Shown: positions 38,965-51,964, counted from the first letter of the stretch. The stretch is 64,000 nucleotides of DNA from Umbelopsis isabellina (GCA_016758905.1 JAEPQZ010000006.1:186001-250000), one strand, 5' to 3'. The notes: generated from the sequence alone by a model not told the origin. Program-made: numbers and translations.

Positions 38965-40370
38965 ATGCAATTCATAATCAATGCTCTGCTAGTACGTGTG
39001 TGTTGCCTAAGCATTACTTTCAAAGTCTTGGCTTCGTCAATTCCTCGAGATCTGACAGCGAGTCAGCTAGATGACTTCCCGTTATTGAGCTCCGAGATCG
39101 AGACATATCTCACAGGAACTGTGAGAAAATACTTTGTTGCGATTGAGCAGTTAACTTGGGACTACTCGCCAGATCAGTGGGATCATTATCACAACACCTC
39201 ACTGAATGAATCTCCCGCCAAGCTATGGCTAGCAACAAGTATGGTTTATATCAAGATTAGCTAACACCCTCATTAGAACATAAAATAATGTCTTTCTTCT
39301 TCTTCAGGCACTTCAACAATCGGCACTAAATATAGAAAATCGTTATATCGAGCATATAATGATTCATCTTACAGGCATGCTGTGGAGATTCCACAATGGC
39401 AAGGATTGATGGGTCCGATATTTAGAGCAGAAGTTGGAGATACTTTGGAGATCCAAGTTAGAAATTTAGCGACCAAGAATTATTCCATGCACCCTCATGT
39501 AAGCAACGTATTTCGTCCTGAAAGCCTTTCCAGTCATATGCTAATACATATGAAAAATAGGGTGTAAAGTACAGTTTTGAAATGGAAGGGGCAATCTATC
39601 AAGATGCACTGTCTAACTCAATACCGCCCAATCAAACCTACACGTACCGCTGGGAGGTGCCTCCAAGGTCCGGGCCTGGTCCACTGGATGGTAATTCACT
39701 GGTATGGGGTTACCATTCTCATGTTTCGGAAACTGATATGTAAGTTGCGAAGTCATTCTATTTAGACAAAGTCTCATGCTCACCAATCTATAATTTTACA
39801 GCTTCGATGGTCTTTTTGGTGCTATTATCATCTATACACCTGGAACTTTGAATGCAGATGGACAACCAAAAGATATAGATCATGAGATTGTTTCAACAAT
39901 TATCGGTAATTAACGTTTTCTGTTCTTATAATACTTGATTTGTGTAGCTGACAGCCTTCCCCATAGTATCTGATGAAAATAGCTCTACTCTTCTTGATCA
40001 GACACTGAAAAATATATCCGCAACATTCAACAAGGCTGAGGTTGGAAATGCAGACTTCATCAAGTCAAACAAAAAATCTACTATCAACGGATTGCTATTT
40101 AGTAATCCTAAAGATTTGCGTTTCCAAGTAGGACAGAATATCGACTGGCACGTTTTGGCATGGGGTACAGACTTCGATACTTTTAACATATCATGGCAAG
40201 AAGTTTCATGTACTCGGTTTGGTGAACCAATTGACCACATCAATTTACTACCTGCTTCATTCGCGTCACTGAAAATTTCACCCAAAAAGGTGGGAAAGTT
40301 TGAATTTGGATGCTCCGAAAGATCGTCGAATGGATTGGTGATGCAGTACGAGATAGAGCAAAAGCATTAG
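38965..40370 (+). CDS. Ceruloplasmin/hephaestin-like two-cupredoxin secreted protein
   Basis: Five exons, about 370 aa. The start MQFIINALLVRVCC opens a signal peptide. Cupredoxin 1 matches ceruloplasmin domain 1: YFVAIEQLTWDYSP, VEIPQWQGLMGPIFRAEVGD, the copper motif MHPHGVKY, then EGAIYQD, PGPLDGNSLVWGYHSHV and IFDGLFGAIIIYTPG. Cupredoxin 2 has ADFIKSNKKSTINGLLF, IDHINLLPASFASL and GKFEFGCSE. Domain 1 keeps the HxHG and HxH halves of a trinuclear copper site, but the partner domain 6 motifs are absent. The type-1 site of domain 2 keeps Cys but seems to lack both histidines. So it looks like an N-terminal third of a ceruloplasmin as a complete gene, not a full ferroxidase. It may oligomerise or only bind metal. 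Confidence 0.85.
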
Positions 40371-40709
40371 TAGAATCGATATCCTTTCAGTAGCGCATTC
40401 AGACCATCATATAGACCAATTATTTCACGGCTGTCAGATAATTCTATTTGAAACTATTTCCTCAACTGTAAATATCAAAAATATACCCTATTAGCCATAT
40501 CATATTTCAAGTAGTTCACAAAACAGACAGAGACAAGGGAGATGGAGGCCATGGCGATAAACTGAGTTTCTATTGGCTGATAAACCAGTTTTGAAGGTAT
40601 ATTTAAAGATTTTTGGCGAATGACACAATAAACCCAAAAATGTGTGATTTGGGCCCGAGAAACAGAAGTTGAGCTTTTACACTACGGGCCGTAGTTACAG
40701 TATTGTATT
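40371..40709. other. Promoter region of the HMG-box gene
   Basis: About 340 nt between two plus-strand genes; AT-rich, nothing else recognised. Confidence 0.4.
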
Positions 40710-41962
40710 ATGGGTCAGTTTAATATACAAAACTATACATGGAAATACCACCCATTACTTTATATTAACTGTCTTCCATTATAGCTTTCTCTCGTATCAC
40801 GGACAACATATATAGTGTACCCTATGTTGATTTCTCTGAACCAACACCATTGCAGTATGCTGTTTCCAACGGCTCTGCATTCCATATACCGCACGGTAGT
40901 CTGGACACTTCACCTTTCCATAGTCCAACCCTGCAGCAAACACAACTACACGCGCCATACCCCATGTTGCAGAATATGCAACCACCTCAATTGCATCAGC
41001 CAACGGTTGATGTGAAGAAAGAGCAAAAAAAAGCGCAGACTGAATCAAAGCCGAAACCTAAAGTAGTTCGTTCCCGACTACCACAGAACGGTCAGGTACC
41101 AGAAAGATTGGTACGGCCGCCAAACGCATTTTTGTTATTCAACAAAGAAATGCGTAAAAAGCTGAAAGATAAGAATCCTACTGCTAAAGTTGCTGAGATT
41201 AGCAAAGAAGTCGGTGAACGGTGGCGAAATTTAACCCCTGAGGAGAAAAGCAACTACACACTACAAGCCAACGAGCTAAAAGCAAATATGCGTGCTGTGC
41301 ATCCGCACATGATGTATATTCGACGTACAAAGGAAGAGCTTGCTCATGCTGGTGTACAAACAAAATCTCTGAGGCGAGGCGATTTGACTGGCTCGGAAAC
41401 GGATCAGTTGCTCGGCGGTGATGTTGATGCTGGCCTTCTTGGACTTGGTATTCCAACTGATAATTCTTCGCGAATGCCTCGTAAGAGAAAGGGTCGTGAA
41501 AAGAATCCAGCGGCCCCAAAACATCCGCTTTCGGCATACTTCTGGTACTTAACCGAAGTGAGGCCAGTTACCATGCAAGAATACCCTGGATCTACTGTTG
41601 GTCAAATCAGCAAAATCATCGCACAGCGATGGCGACAGTTTGAGGATCACGAACGTGAACCATACGTTAAGAAGGCTCAAGAAGACAAAATTAGGTATAC
41701 CCGGGAAATGCAAGTATATGCTGCGAAATGCTCCCCAAACCTTGGCAGAGGAACTAGAAACAAGTATCGCACAACTGATGCCGAATTGGCAGCGTTGAAC
41801 AAAGCCACAGAGGAGGAACATCGACTAGACGAACACACGGACAGTTTACTGCAGTCCTCCCTGGATCCAGCTTCTTTACTTAGCGGTCCTTTTGCTGAAG
41901 GTTCATCTTTGCAATCTGGCTCACTCGATAATGATCCAGATCAATATGTCAATGCAGATTAG
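40710..41962 (+). CDS. Double HMG-box DNA-binding protein
   Basis: The first coding exon is four bases (ATGG, 40710-40713). A 71-nt intron (GTCAGT...ATTATAG) joins it to exon 2 (40785-41962), giving MAFSRITDNIYSVPYVDF; 393 aa. Without this join no ATG opens the frame in the right place. Box 1 (about 115-190) is SOX/MATA-like: RPPNAFLLFNKEMRKKLKDK with VGERWRNLTPEEKSNY. Box 2 (about 245-315) is HMGB/SSRP-like: KHPLSAYFWYLTEVRPV and IIAQRWRQFEDHEREPY. Between them lies a basic stretch (PRKRKGREK), likely nuclear targeting. It probably acts as a transcription factor or chromatin bender. Zygomycete SexM/SexP also have an HMG box, but usually one, and the neighbours here are not those of the sex locus. 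Confidence 0.88.
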
Positions 41963-42422
41963 CTGCGCATTAGTCTTAAACTATAGCAATCACATAGTGA
42001 GCTGTAACATTCATCTGGCACATTTAACTACCGTAATCTCTGAAAACTATGTATCATAAACTCTCAACCCTTTTTTTTCTCCATAATATTATAGCTATTG
42101 CTTTGCTCTCATGTAACAATTGACTAAGGACAACATTTTAGAGATCACTATTCATAAAGATAGATTTCCACGGTGTTCATTGACATAAACTTGCTGGATA
42201 TGTATATGTTCACACCAAATATATCGGAAAAGCGCCTCTAGGGCAAGTTCTGAGACTGGCAAATACTTGGGTAGGGATTCATTTTTGGATCTTGGCAATT
42301 GCACTTGTGTATTGACTTCCATTTTGGGAGAATGTTTTCTCCAACCCAAAACGGTAAACTTCTCAATTGTAGCAATAAAAATACGATAGGTTTATTTTTT
42401 GTCACTCGCTTTATCTTTCATA
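41963..42422. other. Intergenic region before the disordered-protein gene
   Basis: 3' flank of the HMG gene and promoter of the next plus-strand gene. AT-rich with a T run near 42070. ORFs here (42152-42349, 42299-42481) are unsupported. Confidence 0.45.
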
Positions 42423-45400
42423 ATGACTACGATTGCTGCCAGTGCCTCCACTCCACTGACATTTGCTGCGAGTGGTATTGAGTCTTTATCAGGTATGATA
42501 CTCTGCGGTTATTGTTGGGTACCGAAAAGCTTTTATTTAAACTCGACTATTTTGACAGACCTGGACAGCCAAATGGAGCAAAGAAAGCAGGAACGCATGT
42601 TAAGACGTCAGGAACGAGAGCGTAAACGATTAGAGGACATGAAGAGGTCGGAGGATGACACAAAGCCGAGTTCATACCGCAGTGCATCAGCATCGCAGGA
42701 TTCAAAACCTCAGCCAACTCATACAAAAAGCAGTGATAATTTACAAAGACTCGATAAGGTAATGACTAGAGAACATTGATTCACTGTAATGCAATTTAGT
42801 AACTTTAAAGATAGGAATTGGAGGAGATGAGACGTATGAGGCAATCTCGCAGAACATCGATGGTGCAAATGGGTACTGATGCTGCCATAGTATCACAGCC
42901 TTCTCTCAACAAGAAAAAGCCAGAACAAAATGATGTTTTAAACACAAAGTCGATAAGCAAGGACCAAAAAAAGCCGAATACTAAGTTGATTTTGGAAGAA
43001 AGTGCCTCTTTGAAAGCCTCACCTCAAATATCAGAAGCCCCTCCCAAAAGATCGACCAAGGCACAAGATGACAAAATGCTTAAAGAAAACAAAATTGCTA
43101 CCAATGACTATTTGACAGAGAAAGAAAAGCCGAAAGTGTCTACTTCTATGGTAATGCGAAATTTAATGCTGACGCAAATTTCGGGAATCTCATTTTAACC
43201 TTCTTATTCATCCAGGATGCCAAATTGAATAGCACGTCTACAGCACAACCCAAAAAGAGCGTGTTATCCCGCTATTCAATTGCGATTGAAAATCCAGAGT
43301 CAAAACAAACCCAACAATCAAAGTCTATACTACCAGCAAGAACAACTAGTACTCTTGCAGAGCGTGCTGCTATTTTCAGTACAGTACAGCAAGCTGAAGC
43401 TTCTCCTGTCGTCAGCAAGCGTAAATCAACTAGTGTATTAAAGTTTCCCAGCGTGGCGGAAAAGTCTGATAGCGATGAAAATTCGTCGTCCATTAGTCCA
43501 TCAGTATGCGTCAGTCATCGGTTTGGCCAATCTCCACAAATAATCAAGCGACGATCGATGATGCTGGATGATCAAGCAGCGACCCTTGGAGTTAAGAAGA
43601 GCATCGTCGGAGCTCTCAAAAGTCGTTCGTCACTGGAAATCAAGCCAAACAACGATGTAGTTAGTGGTCAAGGAACGGACTTGCAAAATGAACAGAAGGT
43701 AGCTTATTCTTTCTTTTGATTTGTAATAGAGGGAATACTTGATCCTGACAAGACTGTTTAGTTGTGCTTATCCAGCTCCCCTACTGAAATCAAATCCATG
43801 CCGGTCATCCAACAGCAAAATCTTATGGAGAGAGAAATGCCAGTAAGTCAACTTTTAGTCTGGCCTATACATGTTGACGCGAACTCACATGTTATCCATC
43901 AGCCATTAAAGTATGCAAAGAAACCAATGAGTCCAAGAGTTCAAAAGAAAAGACAGAGCCCTACAGTCCAAGACTCAGTACCACCATCTACAAATACTTT
44001 GCAGAATGTGGCAAAAGTAGAGCCAAATCATGATGAGGAAGCACAGAAAGGAGGAGCAACCAGTGACGAAATTAACCACAAGGAAAAGAAAAGGACTGAA
44101 ATGAAAAGATTTAGCGAAACAAAGCTAGCAGGACCTGAAGTTAGAAATGCAGATCCTAGTAGAATAGCTTTGCGTCCTCGAGTACAATTCTCACCAAAAG
44201 AATTGAAGGTCGCAGAGGAAAATGAAGCAAATGCTATTCGTGAGCGCATACTCGCCAAAAGAAAATCTACTTCTACACTAAATATTCAGATGAACAAGTC
44301 TCACAATGATATACCAAAAGTTGAGGAGCCTGCTGAACATCAATTTATGAAGATTAGGGCCAAACTGGGCAGAGTAAGTATTTCTATTCAAAATTCGTGT
44401 ACGAGAATCATCACTAATGGAATCCCATTTATAGCAAGGCACAGAGAGTTTCCGAAATGCCACTGAAAAGAAGATCCAAGAACTAGCAAGCGGTCGTCGA
44501 TTGAAAGATACAGTGCACCGCTGGTCGACAACAGATATTCCAACGGCTGAACCAAAACAAGAAATCCAGAGCCAAAGCATACAGCGTAAGCAACATACCA
44601 CAGCTGAGGTTCGAAGACCCACGCTGTCAGTACTACCCAACAGTACCGTGTCGACTAGCGCCATAATTAAAAAGACAAACATGGAAACTACTTTGCCTGC
44701 TGAGCCATTTTTGTCGACACAAACCTTGAAACTAATTGGTAAGGTTGATAAACCCTTGCTCTGCGAGAAGGTTTCTCGAAAACTTTCGGATGAGTCACAA
44801 TGTAAGGATGCAATTCCTGTCAAATCACAAACATCATCCTCTGAGACAAGGGCTACAACAAAATCAGTCAGCTATCTAAAGGAAAGTATTATAACAGCTA
44901 AATTGAATGACCGCGTCAAGAAACCTGAACCATCAGGAAGAGCATCTCTCAAGAAGCGTGCATATTCATCGTCAGATTTGAAGGCAATCAGAAAGGCATT
45001 CGAGCAAGTCAATAACACTGAACAACCGATTGCCTCAAAACGGAGCAGTAGCCAAGATGTCCATAAAAAAGTGACAATGGAGGTAGCGACCCCAGTGAAG
45101 AAAGTTCATGACATTCACCAAACCTCGATATCAAATTTACAGATAGTATCACCAACGCCAAGAAAACCAAGTCCAGAGCCAATCAAGCTAGCCAACAAAG
45201 CAGAATACATCTCAAAGAATGAGCCGCAAGCTGCAAGACCTCCACTGGAAAATAAAAGCTGGAGTACTCGCAAGGTGCTACCGTCCAAATTGGATATGAT
45301 GCAACTGAACATTGCGAAGCCAAAAGAACAGCTCAATATTACCAATGAGAAGCTCGACCAGAGACAAGCTGTAGATGCAGCTGAGAAAAGGGAGCCAATG

Positions 45401-46048
45401 TATTACAACCATACTTCGATCTCAGCGGCTGCTTGCCATAATCAAGAATTAGCATGTAACGAAGGGCAATCGCGAAGCATGAACCGTAGCCCTACTGGAT
45501 CCGATGACTCTTCTCTGTTGGATACACCAAAAGAAGGCAAGAAAGTTTCTTTCTCACCTACCATCACCACATTCCGCCTTGATCCTGAGGATGAATATGA
45601 TGAATCCTATCAGGACTACTTAAAGACAAAGGGTTTGCCTCGAAAGGAAGGAGCATTTAGTGATATTGACGCAATCTCCGAACTTCCCCCTCCTATGGAG
45701 CCATTGCATCAATACAGTCACCAACAATCTTCCATGCCAAGTGGTGATTATTCGTTTGCAGACGAAAAGCGTGATACAAGTGCGTTCTGGAAAGCATTTT
45801 CTTCAGAAATGACTAACGTATCTCACATGTACTGTGATCGAGATAGCCGTGGCAGCATGCTCCCTCCACCAGATCATCCAGAAAACTACTATACACATGA
45901 TCAGAAGCAGAAATCTCCACCATCCTGGGTGACAAAGAGTGTGGAAGGCGGACGGCCAGAACAAGCTCCAGCTGCTCCTTCAATGTGGAGAAATTCGGGC
46001 ATCTGGGATAATTTGTTTGGACGTAAAAGTAATGGTGACAACTTGTAG
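42423..46048 (+). CDS. Long disordered Ser/Lys-rich protein with RVxF-like motif
   Basis: Seven coding exons, roughly 1,080 aa, starting MTTIAASASTPLTF. The second exon encodes a highly charged helix (MEQRKQERMLRRQERERKRL) and the third begins ELEEMRRMRQSRRTS. The rest is low-complexity, Ser/Thr/Lys/Pro-rich, with many SP and basic-Ser sites, and ends with an aromatic segment WRNSGIWDNLFGRKS. KKVSFSP at 45539-45553 fits the PP1-docking RVxF consensus. No globular domain or known family is seen; the composition suits a cytoskeletal or polarity scaffold, but that is only a guess. All introns are GT-AG and keep frame: after SLS, LDK, TSM, EQK, EMP and LGR. Confidence 0.75.
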
Positions 46049-46306
46049 TATATTCTGTACCGGCACTTGTATGACGAAAATATCTGTATCGTAATGTATA
46101 AATCCCCTTGTTTTATATCTCATTGTTGTAATAAATATACATAAATGAACTTGCTTCAAGCAGCTATATCAATTAAAAAAGGATGGCTCTGACACAAACT
46201 TTACAATTTTGCCCCTCGTCGAGCTGTTTGACCATTCAAACTCAGTAGGGACATGAAGAAGCATAGTGTTGCGGCTTCTCGAGACAAGTAAACTACTCGC
46301 TGTTAC

Positions 46307-49300
46307 ATGCAGACAAAGAATCAGACCAAGCACACTGACTTGGTCATTCAGCATCGCCATGCCCAGATACAATCGCTCTCCAAGCTGGTGCATGTGAGCG
46401 ACTCGAAGGATCTTTGGCACGCACTAGCACAAGCCAATACACCACTGATTGCCTTTTCATATACTTGCGCTCAAATTGTACAATCAGTCGAAGAAGGAAC
46501 CACCGATCTCAGTCAAACTTTGGATCAACTAGTTGGCTTCATCACCACAGTTACTGATACTACAAAATCCAGCGTGCTACTGCGGGCGATCACTCACTTG
46601 TTGCTGTGGCACTGTCAACAAGAGCAGACGCGGCTAACCTTTTCGTTGCATGCTTCAAAGGAAGGCCATGTTCATCCGTATATTACACTGCTAAAGCAGG
46701 GACATGTAAAATCAGGGCAAATGATGATTGAGATAGATTATGCTATCGAGCAAGACACAGCGATGGCTTTTGCTGAGAAATGGTTCGCCACATTTGCTCC
46801 AGTTTTCGATGCCATCCTTTTGCTTTCCACGTCTGTAGAACCGTCAGCTTTGATTACTCGAATCTCAAAGTGTATAAGGACACCTGCATCCGACATATAT
46901 GATGAGCTGAGAGATCAAGCTTTGAATTACTTGGTTTCTGTGGCTGATCGCTACCATCGAAATGACAGTTACCTCCAATTGATGCTATTATCAGAGTTGA
47001 CATCCTTACTCACCGAATGCAGCGATTTGCATGCACTATTAGATGGTGAAGATCTTGTCTACAAGTCCACTGATCTACTCTATAAGGTTCTACAGGTAGC
47101 AATAGACGCGAAATGGGAGGGCCAGCTTACTTTACCTTATTTGAATTTGGTGCAGCAGCTGGTCTTCGCTACAGATCTCTGTGAAAGTGAAGTGCCTATT
47201 TGTCATTTCAACAAGGACCTACTTTGGCTAAGCTTGTCTTTTCTATTGTTGGATGCTCAAACATATGAAGATCAGCGTTTGCTTGTAGAATTGCTCAGTA
47301 AATTCATACCGACGACTTCACCATGTGTATTACAATTTGCCTTGTTGCCGCTTTTGCAAGCTCTAACCGAAGTGAGCAACGAAATCAATTTAGAGGACAA
47401 AAGCGCCAAATTGGAAATCCTGCAGATAGTACAACAAATACAGAAACAGTCATTTAGTGATTTGCACAACCTCTCCAACGTCAAAAACGACATTCGCCGA
47501 GAATTAAAGCAATACAGCATTGATGGCTTAATGCTCTACGCAGTAACGCTGATAGCTGATTGTGAAGATGTAAACATACTATCTTTGCAAAACGCCGCTA
47601 CCGATTCAGAACAAGCAGCAATAGAGATCTCACTCTTGAGAATGACCCCTTGTCTGTTCAATTTTGCGGAAACAAACCAAGCGGAAAAGGCGAGCAACTT
47701 TGCTAGAATAGTCTCAATACCATGTACAGCATCCAAAAAGTTCCCAGCTTTCTTACTGTTTTTGCATGTCCTTCGACAATCTCAGCATCATCCTGAATAC
47801 ACCAATCACATTCTTCAGAATGTCCTACCCACCTTGGTCCATCCCAGTGATTCACTTCTGACTTCAAAGGTACTGAAAACTTCAATGTCCCTTATACAAG
47901 GAAGGACACCACAGCACCGAGGCATTTTCCAGAAAGACTCAATGACATCTGTCACAAGCGTTGGTATAAAAATGTTATTTAATGTATATAGACGACAGCC
48001 AAGAGTTTGGCAATATTTGAAATTGGTGATTTTGGAATGGATCAATTATCGGAAAGCAAATACTCGACATTACAGTAAGACTCCCAATTATAACGAATAT
48101 GAGACCGAAATGGCTATTTTAACAACCGTGAGGTAAGTGAAAGAGATAGTTGTTTGTAGCTTTGCTTTGATATGATGGACACTTACCATAAACAAAATGG
48201 ATTCTCCATACAGAGATTGTCTTGAATTAAAACCGCAAGAAACTGGAGAGGATATTCTACCTGGAATTATATCGCTTTTACAAAATGTACCTGATCTATC
48301 TATGCCATCTATCGCGTTGATAGTAGAGTCCATCACTGCCTGTGTAAAAGCAGAACTGTTAGATGCAAGATCAAGTAAGTAACGATAAAGTTGACTATGT
48401 TTTACGATTTTTATATTGATAAGCTTTTATTTTTTCTCCAGTTTGGACCATAGTACTTTGCCATGTCGCCAATTATGCGATTGCTGAAGAAAAACCAAAC
48501 CATGCTTCAGTCATTATTGCCCTATGCAAATTCTACGAATTTGTAGGTGAAATTAAAGAAGGTAAGGCAAAGCGATTATTGTCATGGCTAGTATGTGATG
48601 ACCTTCCAATAGTATATCGATGTTAACCCTATTTGGTCCTGTAGAGAGTGATGCTGTTTTCGAAATGCGACAAATCATTTTACTAGATCAGTTAGCTGTA
48701 TACATGGAATCTAATGACGAAGAGATCAAATGCGCAGCATTATCGGCATTAGCACACTTTCGAGGCTCTGATATAGTAACCCTAATGCAGGAGCGTCCGA
48801 AGGACAGTATTCAGAGCATTTTGACCTACAAAGTTGTAGACGAATATGCTCAGCCGCTCGCTAAGCTCATGACTTTCGAGTTAGATCATATGCGACGTGG
48901 ATTGTTCAAGGACGGAGAGAGTCAAAGAGTAAACACAACTCAAGTCGAGAAGAATTATTCCACTAGTAGCACTACAGAAGAACAAACAACAATGCAACGT
49001 ATTTATAAGGATTGGACAACCTTCCAAGTGAGCCCGGGGTTACGAAGCGGATTCGCGCTTGCAAGTTTGTTTTCGTTAGACAAGGAAAGGAGCGAAGCCG
49101 AAGGCTGGCAGCGAATTATGGAATCAGCCTTCACAGATGTTAATTTATCCGATCATTGGCTTACGCGAGTGGCATCTCTATCGGCATGGCAAGCTTTTTT
49201 CGAGGATGCTATCGGCAATGATCTTGCCACTGCTGAGAAGAAATCAGAATCTGTCCTAGACGATCTACTAAAACGTTTGAGTTCGAGCAAGGTTCCCGGC

Positions 49301-51964
49301 CTGACTTGCAACATATTGATGGCTCTCACTAGCTGTGTACTTACTCTACATAAGGTTTCACCGTCAGCCTCGACGGGTCGAGCAGTCAAGATTCTGAATC
49401 ACCTGTTTGCAAATTACTTTGTTAGCAACGTAGACAAAAACTCGGCTGCATCATCTCAAATCCTGAACGATGATGTTCAATTTGCAGTTAGATTTTGCAT
49501 TGGTCATATCGGTGAATGCGTTGTCTCCAACGAGCAAATGACTATTGAGATCATCTCAAAACTACGAGATGATTTGTTATCGTATCGTAAGGGCCTGTCG
49601 ATCGATACGGCTGTCGAGATCCAAGCCTTCTCGTCTGGATACTCTTTGGCCCATCTGGTTTCCGCTGTTAAAGTGTACCCCACTAAAACACAAGTCCTTG
49701 AGGATGTGGCAAAAAATGAAAGCAAATTTTTGTTTGACACTCTCACTGCTGTGAATAAAGTCTCGGAAAGCGTTGCTCTAGGGATCATGTTGGGCTTTGC
49801 TTCTAAGCTTGACTCGGAAGAGATGACAGATGTTATAACATGGGCCGAGGAAGTCGTGACTAAGCATCCCAACGAACCCAAAGCGTTTTCCAAAGGTACC
49901 ATTTGTGGGTCGTTCTGGGTATTGGCATACTCTTCGGCATCAGGGATAGAACCGTCAGAGAATATGGAAGTGCAAAAGTTGTATGAAGCTGCCTCATTGT
50001 ATTGGTACAAGGTAAATATCATCATCCTCCATAACATAAGTGCTTTTATAAATGTAACTTGCTGATCCTAATGCAACTGTGTAGAGCCAGAATGAGTTGA
50101 ACGAGCTTTATGTCGTTCCATATGCATTTGCCCTACAACGACTAGCGCGTTCCACAAAGCATATACACGTTGTTCAGCCTCATTTAGTGCAATTATACGA
50201 TGAATTATATCCAATTGCTACCGATAGCAAATCTTCAATGTCTAATAAGATTACTGCTATTATGGGTCTATCCTGTACTCTTGGCATAGACTATCTGAAC
50301 GGACCAAGGATGAACGATGACTCAGGCGCCGCAACTCACTACAAGCAGCGAGATATCATTCATGCTCTCAAGTTGCAATTGGGATTTGGTGATACTAAGG
50401 TAACAGGAAATCTACGTGCTGGAAGAATAGCCGCATATATACTGGGAAACCTGTATAGAAAATCGGAGGTCAAGCAGAAATATAACCACGCTGATTCCAA
50501 TGCGGATGAGTTGGAACGCCTAGCTACAGCATCTACTGAAACCAAATCCTACTCTCGACTAAGTCAGGCTACAAGCTGGCTGAGAAATATCTTTGATGCC
50601 CTCAATGATATTAGCTTGGATCTGGAAACCGGTAAAAATGAAGATAATGCCAGCAAAGCAAGAATGCTTATGTCTGCTTTGCAACAGACCATAGGGCCGT
50701 TGCCACTAGTCAATTGGTTCCCTATTTTGTTGCGATTGTCAAAAGTTAATACAGCCACTCATGTGAGTTGTATCCAATTTGCACATGTGCATGCAGCATA
50801 TTCGTCGTCGCTGGTAGAGTTCCTAGTTGTTCAGTGTCGTCAGCTCGCTACTGAGATGGACAAGAAGCAATCCGTCGATCGGGAGATCCTCAAAATGCTA
50901 GTGTCCGAAGCTGGTCTTGGTCTGATTATATCCCTTACGGGTCTAAAAGCTCAAGTTCCCACTCGCAACGAAGGACACCACAGACGTGGTATCAATGCAG
51001 TAGTCCGAAAAATCTCTGTGTCTGACGATCGATGTATAGAGACAATACAGGCTTTCACTTCAACTTTTGACAACATGAATGTGGAGTGTCAAACAACCTT
51101 GCTTCAGACCATATGCAATTATCTTCCTGAAAACACCTCCAACCAACTTGCTAACAACATCAGGAAATTGCTTAGTAAAGATGTTTTAGCTAAACTACTT
51201 GAGAAAACCGACGGTATTGCGGATAAAGTAATTCGTTATGCCGCACGGAGTAGTTTTATGAAAATTGAAGAGCAGCTGTCATTTGCACAGTTGAATGATC
51301 GCCGCACTTCACAACAACTTCATGCTATCGCCATCGTTGTCTCCGAAGCCTGCCATAAATCTAGAACTGGTGGACGGAATCAAAAATGGCTGATAGAGCT
51401 GCTAAAATCATTCGTCACATTTGATGGCATGGTCCGTGATAACAGCTGGAATATCCTGGTTCAAGCTCTGGTGGATGATGCAGCGGACAGTGAATTGGAA
51501 ATGTATGAATGGTTGACTCGCATTTTAGATGTGTTGATTGTGGTGCTGTCTATGAAAAACCCCAAGCATTCTCAGTATGCATCTTCGGCAATAGCATACT
51601 GCCTTCGATCTGTGATAGAAGTATACTGGTGGTCGCTGGAAACCATACAAGAAGATTCCAAGTTGGCTATTAGCGAAGCAATCTACTTGTTAAGCAAGGC
51701 CACATGTGTTTCTGCGCAGGTTGGCGTTGTGCAAAATCAGGTTGGTACAAAAAACTCGTGGTCTTTTACTTGTAATACATTATGACTTACCCGACGGCGA
51801 TCACCTTTCATTAGTTGATAAGACGCCTATTTAAAATTTTAGAAATGGTGCAAGGTGAAGATGCATCCGATGTTAGTGATATCCGACTCGTGTTCCTCAA
51901 AATCCTGCGTAGAGTGTATATGAACGGAAGCGGATCGCAAGATCAAGCATATCAACTTGTTTGA
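46307..51964 (+). CDS. Focadhesin/RST1-like large helical-repeat protein (DUF3730)
   Basis: Six exons: 46307-48132, 48214-48374, 48442-48561, 48645-50011, 50085-51744 and 51843-51964, giving 1,751 aa with the sum exactly in frame. The whole protein is made of amphipathic helices without membrane segments, as in HEAT/ARM repeats. Blocks resembling human focadhesin (1,801 aa) include ITHLLLWHCQQEQTRL then HVHPYITLLKQGHV, MLFNVYRRQPRVWQYLKLVI, SIWTIVLCHVANYA, and EEIKCAALSALAHFRGSDIV. Human FOCAD and plant RST1 associate with the SKI-exosome mRNA decay system. The intron before exon 4 must end at GTAG|AGAGTGAT, since nearer acceptors break the frame. No catalytic motif is expected. Assignment is by remembered similarity over several blocks. 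Confidence 0.7.

Noticed and set aside
40710-41962. Mating-type (sex) locus around the HMG-box gene
   Set aside because: The usual zygomycete neighbours (triose-phosphate transporter and RNA helicase) are not here, and the protein has two boxes.
44278-44823. 181-codon ORF antisense to the disordered protein
   Set aside because: Overlaps a spliced, continuous sense gene; antisense composition has no features.
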